A DNA stretch of 34,824 nt from JBAZOY01 sp041648505. GTDB taxonomy: Bacteria > Desulfobacterota > Syntrophia > Syntrophales > CG2-30-49-12. The stretch is from positions 1-34,824 of the forward strand of contig JBAZOY010000022.1 of the NCBI GenBank assembly GCA_041648505.1, read 5' to 3'. The notes under the pieces are model-generated. The model ran no database searches. It was not told the origin of the DNA and saw only the letters and a list, made by a program, of their open reading frames with translations. Positions 30,763 to 34,824 of the stretch are shown piece after piece (position 1 is the first letter of the stretch; every line of letters begins with the position of its first letter). The position numbers and the translations under genes were made by a program.

Positions 30763-31745
30763 ATCAGTATAAATTTATTGTAAATTGCTATGAAAGCGGT
30801 CTGAGACTCGACATCTTCCTTTCCCGGAAAGACGTATCCCTGTCCCGTTCACAAATCAAGAAGGCTGTAGATGAGGGACTGGTAAGGGTCAATGATTTAA
30901 AGATAAAGGCGGGCTACAAATTAAGAAACGGGGATTGCGTTCAGCTCTGTAAGAGGCCAGCGACAGCCTGCCATGTTCTTCCCCAGGAGATTCCCCTTAC
31001 TGTTGTCTATGAAGATTCCTCCCTCCTTGTGGTTGACAAACCTGCCGGGATGGTCGTTCATCCGGCGCCGGGCCACAGTCAGGATACTATGGTCAATGCC
31101 CTTCTCTCTCACTGTAAGGATCTTTCAGGAATCGGGGGGGTCTTAAGGCCCGGGATTGTTCACCGTCTGGATAAGGGAACGTCCGGCCTGCTGATCGTTG
31201 CCAAATCTGATGAAGCCCACCGGGGGCTTGCCGCTCAGTTCAAGAAACATCAGGTCCGGAAAAGTTACAAGGTTCTTGTCTGTGGAAATGTGAACGGAGA
31301 TCAGGGTATGATTGATGCACCGGTGGGAAGGCACCCCCTGGATCGAAAAAGGATGTCCACTAAAAGCAAAAAAGGCAAGGAGGCCGTCACACATTGGCGG
31401 GTGTCCGAAAGGTATCGGATGGCAACTCTCCTTGATGTGGACACAGAAACGGGAAGAACTCACCAGATCAGGGTTCATTTAAACTCTATGGGCCATCCTG
31501 CGGTGGGGGATAATGTCTACGGGACATCAAGAAGAGTAAGTTCCATAGGAGATCCACTTTTGAGGGCAGCGATGGGAAAAATAACCAGGCAGGCACTGCA
31601 TGCAAGCCGTATCACTTTCTCCCACCCCCTTATCAATAAGGAACTGACATTTTCGTCTTCTCTACCTGATGATATGGCCATGCTTTGTGATTTCCTCAGA
31701 GGATACGCCTTACAATCCCAAAGGGTTAGAATAACCGCTGTCTGA
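30759..31745 (+). CDS. rluD: Ribosomal large subunit pseudouridine synthase (RluD family)
   Basis: This 328-residue protein isomerises uridines in rRNA. An N-terminal S4 RNA-binding domain (LRLDIFLSRKDVSLSRSQIK, about 15-65) is followed by the RluA-type catalytic domain, with VVDKPAGMVVHPAPGH near 91 and the catalytic D138 in HRLDKGTSG. RTHQIRVHLN and GHPAVGDNVYG are conserved. The S4 domain and length point to RluD rather than RluA, but the exact target uridines are not determined by sequence alone. Its start overlaps the selA stop, which implies coupled translation. Confidence 0.93.
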   Translation: MNQYKFIVNCYESGLRLDIFLSRKDVSLSRSQIKKAVDEGLVRVNDLKIKAGYKLRNGDCVQLCKRPATACHVLPQEIPLTVVYEDSSLLVVDKPAGMVVHPAPGHSQDTMVNALLSHCKDLSGIGGVLRPGIVHRLDKGTSGLLIVAKSDEAHRGLAAQFKKHQVRKSYKVLVCGNVNGDQGMIDAPVGRHPLDRKRMSTKSKKGKEAVTHWRVSERYRMATLLDVDTETGRTHQIRVHLNSMGHPAVGDNVYGTSRRVSSIGDPLLRAAMGKITRQALHASRITFSHPLINKELTFSSSLPDDMAMLCDFLRGYALQSQRVRITAV

Positions 31746-31770
31746 GACCTTGAAAAATTTCAAAAACCGC

Positions 31771-31797
31771 TTGACATGACAAAAATTTTGATATAAA
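31771..31797 (+). promoter_or_regulatory. Promoter of rho
   Basis: TTGACA (31771-31776) is followed by TATAAA (31792-31797, 15-bp spacing) or TAAAAA (17-bp spacing). It begins about 25 bp after rluD. The leader to rho is about 210 nt and contains a short frame MNKPLP, which I do not regard as proven. Rho often regulates its own leader by attenuation. Confidence 0.65.
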
Positions 31798-32015
31798 AAG
31801 GTTCAGTATATGGACAAGGTGTAGGCTAAATCCTTCCTTATCTATCTAGAATGAACAAACCGTTACCTTAATCCAAATCCTTCTTTTTCATGGCTCAGTG
31901 TGAATCATTATTCCTTTAAGCAGAATACGGGAAGATTTTACATTAAAAACTGAGAAGCGGCTAAGATGCGCTACATTCAGAGTGTGAAGAAATACAAATC
32001 ATAAGGAAATCAGTT

Positions 32016-33263
32016 ATGAATATTGAGGAAATTAAGAGACAACCGATCAGCAAGCTTACAACTATGGCAAAAGATTTGAGTGTTAATGGTGTAAGCGGCA
32101 TGAGGAGACAGGATCTGATCTTTGCTATTCTGCAAGCCCAGGCAGAAAAAAATGGAGTGATTTCCGGAGCCGGTGTTCTGGAAATACTGCCTGATGGTTT
32201 TGGTTTTCTGCGAGCCGTAGATTACAACTATCTCCCCAGTCCAGACGATATTTACATTTCACCATCACAGATCCGTAGATTCTCTCTGAGAACCGGAGAC
32301 ACTGTTGCAGGTGAAATCAGACCACCCAAGGAAGGAGAAAAATATTTTGCCCTCCTCAAGGTAGATACGGTCAATTTTGAAAATCCAGAGATAGCAAGAG
32401 ATAAAATTTTATTCGATAACCTCACGCCCCTTTATCCCGAGGAGAAATTGAACCTTGAGGGTGATTCGCAAAATTTATCCACAAGGATCATGGATCTTTT
32501 TACGCCCATTGGTAAAGGTCAGAGGGGGTTGATCGTTTCCCCCCCAAGGGCAGGTAAGACGGTTCTGCTTCAGGATATTGCCCGCAGTATTACAAATAAC
32601 CATAAAGAGATCATCCTTATGGTTCTGTTGATTGATGAACGTCCTGAAGAGGTAACCGATATGCAGAGAAATGTAGCGGGAGAAGTTATATCTTCGACCT
32701 TTGATGAGCCGGCTACGCGGCACGTACAGGTTGCCGAAATGGTTATTGAAAAAGCGAAGCGCCTCGTAGAGCATAACAGGGATGTAGTTATCCTGCTTGA
32801 CAGTATCACCCGACTGGCCAGGGCATATAATACGGTGGTTCCACCCAGTGGTAAGGTCCTTTCCGGTGGCGTTGATTCAAATGCCCTGCATAAGCCGAAA
32901 CGGTTCTTCGGCGCTGCCAGAAATATTGAAAACGGGGGCAGTCTGACTATCATTTCTACAGCACTCATTGACACGGGAAGTAGAATGGATGAAGTTATCT
33001 TCGAAGAATTCAAGGGAACCGGGAATATGGAATTACACTTGGATCGTAGAATCGCCGACAGGAGGGTATTCCCCGCCTTTGATCTCATCCGTTCCGGTAC
33101 CAGAAAAGAAGAGCTTCTATTTCTCCCAAACAATCTTAACAGAATATGGATACTGAGGAGGCTTCTTCAGGAGATGAATCCATTGGATGCTATGGAATTT
33201 ATCATCGACAAAATAAGGAAGACGGAAACCAATCAGCTCTTTCTGGATTCCATGAACCAATAG
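32016..33263 (+). CDS. rho: Transcription termination factor Rho
   Basis: This 415-residue hexameric RNA helicase ends unprotected transcripts. It has the N-terminal helix bundle (IEEIKRQPISKLTTMAKDL), the cold-shock-like RNA-binding domain with GFGFLRAVDYNYLPSPDDIY, Walker A SPPRAGKT (175-182, K181), Walker B VVILLDSITR (D262), and the C-terminal Q and R loops near GALDSNALHKPKRFFG-type sequence (here GVDSNALHKPKRFFG). Length and motifs are standard, with no inserted N-terminal region. AAGGAAAT precedes ATG 32016. Confidence 0.98.
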   Translation: MNIEEIKRQPISKLTTMAKDLSVNGVSGMRRQDLIFAILQAQAEKNGVISGAGVLEILPDGFGFLRAVDYNYLPSPDDIYISPSQIRRFSLRTGDTVAGEIRPPKEGEKYFALLKVDTVNFENPEIARDKILFDNLTPLYPEEKLNLEGDSQNLSTRIMDLFTPIGKGQRGLIVSPPRAGKTVLLQDIARSITNNHKEIILMVLLIDERPEEVTDMQRNVAGEVISSTFDEPATRHVQVAEMVIEKAKRLVEHNRDVVILLDSITRLARAYNTVVPPSGKVLSGGVDSNALHKPKRFFGAARNIENGGSLTIISTALIDTGSRMDEVIFEEFKGTGNMELHLDRRIADRRVFPAFDLIRSGTRKEELLFLPNNLNRIWILRRLLQEMNPLDAMEFIIDKIRKTETNQLFLDSMNQ

Positions 33264-33311
33264 AATTACACGATTTACTCACTAAATCAGTAAGTCTTAA
33301 GGAGGGGATCA

Positions 33312-33539
33312 GTGAAAAAAGATATACATCCGGAATATGAGAAAGCGACAATTACCTGTGTTTGCGGGAATGTCATCGAGACAAGGTCAACACAACAGGA
33401 TATAAAGGTGGAAATATGTTCTCAATGCCACCCCTTTATGACGGGCAAACAAAAAATCGTCGATGCCGCCGGTCGTGTGGAGCGATTTAATAAAAAGTAT
33501 GCGGCAGTCCAGGTACAAAACAATAGCAGTAAGTCATAA
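33312..33539 (+). CDS. rpmE: 50S ribosomal protein L31 (zinc-binding type)
   Basis: This 75-residue protein reads MKKDIHPEYEKATITCVCGN from a GTG start at 33312, with AAGGAGGGG just upstream. Cysteines C16, C18, C36 and C39 (CVCG and CSQCHPF) make it the zinc-containing form, which bridges ribosomal subunits and serves as a zinc store in some bacteria. It follows rho by 48 nt, the usual order in this lineage, and precedes prfA. The C terminus (about 60-75) is variable. Confidence 0.95.
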   Translation: MKKDIHPEYEKATITCVCGNVIETRSTQQDIKVEICSQCHPFMTGKQKIVDAAGRVERFNKKYAAVQVQNNSSKS

Positions 33540-33549
33540 TTCGTAAGCC
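33529..33549. repeat. Tandem heptamers at the rpmE 3' end
   Basis: GTAAGTC, ATAATTC and GTAAGCC follow each other in phase across the rpmE stop codon. Similar units occur at four other gene junctions in this window (see findings). Confidence 0.5.
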
Positions 33550-33625
33550 ACAGTAAGCTTTAAATTGAGAAACGCAGGAAATACGGCCCCCAAAACCTAT
33601 AGCTGACCGTAGATGATGTGAAGTT

Positions 33626-34696
33626 ATGTTTGACAGGCTTAAAGATGTTGAGAAAAGGTATGAAGAACTGGAAAGACTGTTAAGTGAACCTGATATCATA
33701 AGCAAGCAACAGACCTACCAGAAATATGCCAGAGAGCATGCCGATCTTCGTGACCTTGTAGAAACCTACAGGGAATATGAGAAAATAAGAAGTCGTATAG
33801 TTGAAGATCAGGCTCTACTGCGAGGAAATGACGATGAGTTGAAAGAAATCGTCAAAGAGGAGATACCTCAACTTAAAGAAAACCTTGTGATTCTGGAGGA
33901 AAGATTAAAGATATCTCTTCTTCCCAAAGACCAGAATGACGAGAAGAATGTACTCCTGGAAATTAGGGCAGGTACTGGTGGCGACGAGGCAGGTCTTTTC
34001 GCTGGCGACCTTTTCCGTATGTATGCAAGATTTGCGGAATCCAACCGATGGAAGGTAGAGGTGATGAACACTAACCCTGCTGGCGGTGTGGGGGGCTTTA
34101 AAGAAATTATCGCCCTTATTGAAGGAAGAGGCGTCTATAGCAAACTGAAATACGAAAGCGGTGTCCACCGCGTTCAGAGAGTTCCTGTTACAGAGACCCA
34201 AGGACGTATCCATACCTCTGCAGTTACTGTAGCTGTCCTTCCAGAGGCAGAAGAGGTAGAAGTTAATCTTGACCCGAATGACTTGAGGATTGATGTCTAT
34301 CACTCCAGCGGCCATGGTGGGCAGAGTGTCAACACGACAGATTCTGCTGTCAGGATTACCCATCTGCCAACCTCTGTCGTGGTTACCTGCCAGGATGAGA
34401 AATCTCAGCTTAAAAATAAGGCAAAAGCAATGAAAATACTCCGGGCGAGAATACTGGATATGATGACAAAAAAGCAACACGCAGAAATTTCTGAAGCGAG
34501 GAAAAGCCAGGTGGGAAGTGGTGATAGAAGCGAACGTATCAGGACCTATAATTTCCCCCAGGGAAGAATTACAGATCACCGTATCAGTTTGACTCGTTAT
34601 GATCTGGATAATTTTCTTGATGGAAATATCCAGGAAACGATTGATGCCATAACAACCCATTTCCAGACCGAAGCAATGCAACAATCTGTTCATTAG
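33626..34696 (+). CDS. prfA: Peptide chain release factor 1
   Basis: RF1 reads UAA and UAG stop codons and triggers peptide release. The 356-residue protein has the peptidyl-hydrolysis motif GGQ at 231-233 (SSGHGGQSVNTTDSAVR) and the codon-reading PxT motif as PVT at 187-189 (VQRVPVTETQGRIHTSA), which marks RF1 rather than RF2 (SPF). The N-terminal coiled region and the RAGTGGDEAGLFAGDL block are typical. It lies 86 nt after rpmE with a weak ribosome site (GTGAAG). prmC, the methyltransferase for the GGQ glutamine, usually follows, but here the next sequence appears to be a convergent gene. Confidence 0.98.
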   Translation: MFDRLKDVEKRYEELERLLSEPDIISKQQTYQKYAREHADLRDLVETYREYEKIRSRIVEDQALLRGNDDELKEIVKEEIPQLKENLVILEERLKISLLPKDQNDEKNVLLEIRAGTGGDEAGLFAGDLFRMYARFAESNRWKVEVMNTNPAGGVGGFKEIIALIEGRGVYSKLKYESGVHRVQRVPVTETQGRIHTSAVTVAVLPEAEEVEVNLDPNDLRIDVYHSSGHGGQSVNTTDSAVRITHLPTSVVVTCQDEKSQLKNKAKAMKILRARILDMMTKKQHAEISEARKSQVGSGDRSERIRTYNFPQGRITDHRISLTRYDLDNFLDGNIQETIDAITTHFQTEAMQQSVH

Positions 34697-34698
34697 TT

Positions 34699-34756
34699 GT
34701 TGAGTGCCAGGACATCGATAACGATTTTTTGTGCCACGACATTGCTGACACTCAAC
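34699..34756. terminator. Possible convergent terminator hairpin after prfA
   Basis: Outer arms GTTGAGTG (34699-34706) and CACTCAAC (34749-34756) are exact complements, with partial pairing inside. A small ATCG-ATAA-CGAT hairpin followed by six Ts lies within it on the plus strand. The layout fits a transcription end between converging genes, but the fold is imperfect. Confidence 0.4.
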
Positions 34757-34760
34757 TGTG

Positions 34761-34823
34761 TTATCGCAGTTTGTAATCGAATTCCTCTACCTGTTTTTTG
34801 TCCAGGAAAAGTTTTAGTTTCTG
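34761..34823 (-). CDS. Possible C-terminal end of a convergent gene (cut by window edge)
   Basis: From the right edge on the minus strand one frame reads QKLKLFLDKKQVEEFDYKLR and stops at TAA (34763-34761). The lysine- and leucine-rich tail and the hairpin placed just after the stop make a real gene end plausible. Twenty codons are too few to name a function or to be sure. Confidence 0.35.
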   Translation of the reverse strand, partial: QKLKLFLDKKQVEEFDYKLR

Positions 34824-34824
34824 C

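Noticed and set aside
31826..31920. Short leader peptides MNKPLP and MAQCESLFL before rho
   Set aside because: They lack clear ribosome sites and are too short to separate from chance.
1..34824. CRISPR array, integrase, transposase, toxin-antitoxin or phage-defence genes
   Set aside because: None was recognised. All large frames are assigned to housekeeping or metabolic families, and the repeats found are short and not spacer-interrupted.

Overview
The window looks like the chromosome of a strictly anaerobic, Gram-negative bacterium of the deltaproteobacterial (Desulfobacterota, perhaps Syntrophia-like) type. This is inferred from moderate GC content, the divergence of the housekeeping proteins from enterobacterial ones, a selenocysteine synthase, a B12-dependent acyl-CoA mutase, an ADP-forming acyl-CoA synthetase subunit, and a short B12-dependent methionine synthase. 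No CRISPR array, phage gene, transposase or rRNA was seen.

Region 1 (1-12549, minus strand) is one long translation/transcription superoperon. Read in its own direction it runs: promoter, tRNA-Thr(UGU), tRNA-Tyr(GUA), tRNA-Gly(UCC), tRNA-Thr(GGU), rpmG, tRNA-Trp(CCA), secE, nusG, rplK, rplA, rplJ, rplL, rpoB, rpoC, rpsL, and the first codons of rpsG at the left edge. The tRNA order is that of the E. coli thrU-tyrU-glyT-thrT-tufB locus, but tuf is missing and rpmG sits in its place. A strong promoter with a perfect palindrome at the expected start of transcription precedes the tRNAs.

Region 2 (12575-16382, minus) is a pyrimidine operon, pyrR-pyrB-pyrC-recO, closed by an intrinsic terminator just before the next promoter. 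The divergent side (16805-18254, plus) carries an isochorismatase-like cysteine hydrolase and a NUDIX hydrolase.

Region 3 (18335-20252, plus) holds a pantothenate pair: a Rossmann/DUF2520 protein, a likely ketopantoate reductase substitute, overlapping panB. It is preceded by a promoter, a foldable leader and a strong intrinsic terminator, which is an attenuator-like layout.

Region 4 (20422-26682, minus) has a PpiC/SurA-like lipoprotein foldase and a cold-shock protein. Upstream lies an operon of flavodoxin-like protein, ADP-forming acyl-CoA synthetase beta subunit, short MetH and pyrE. A 26-bp perfect palindrome lies in that operon's leader, and a pair of related hairpins lies beyond pyrE.

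Region 5 (26808-34696, plus) has a two-subunit acyl-CoA mutase with unusual predicted active-site residues, then selA-rluD (overlapping), rho, rpmE and prfA. The C-terminal end of a possible convergent gene is at the right edge.

Most genes are ordinary. The points most worth a second look are the mutase active site, the pantothenate leader, degenerate heptamer repeats at five gene junctions, the long palindrome before the flavodoxin-metH operon, and the missing tuf.
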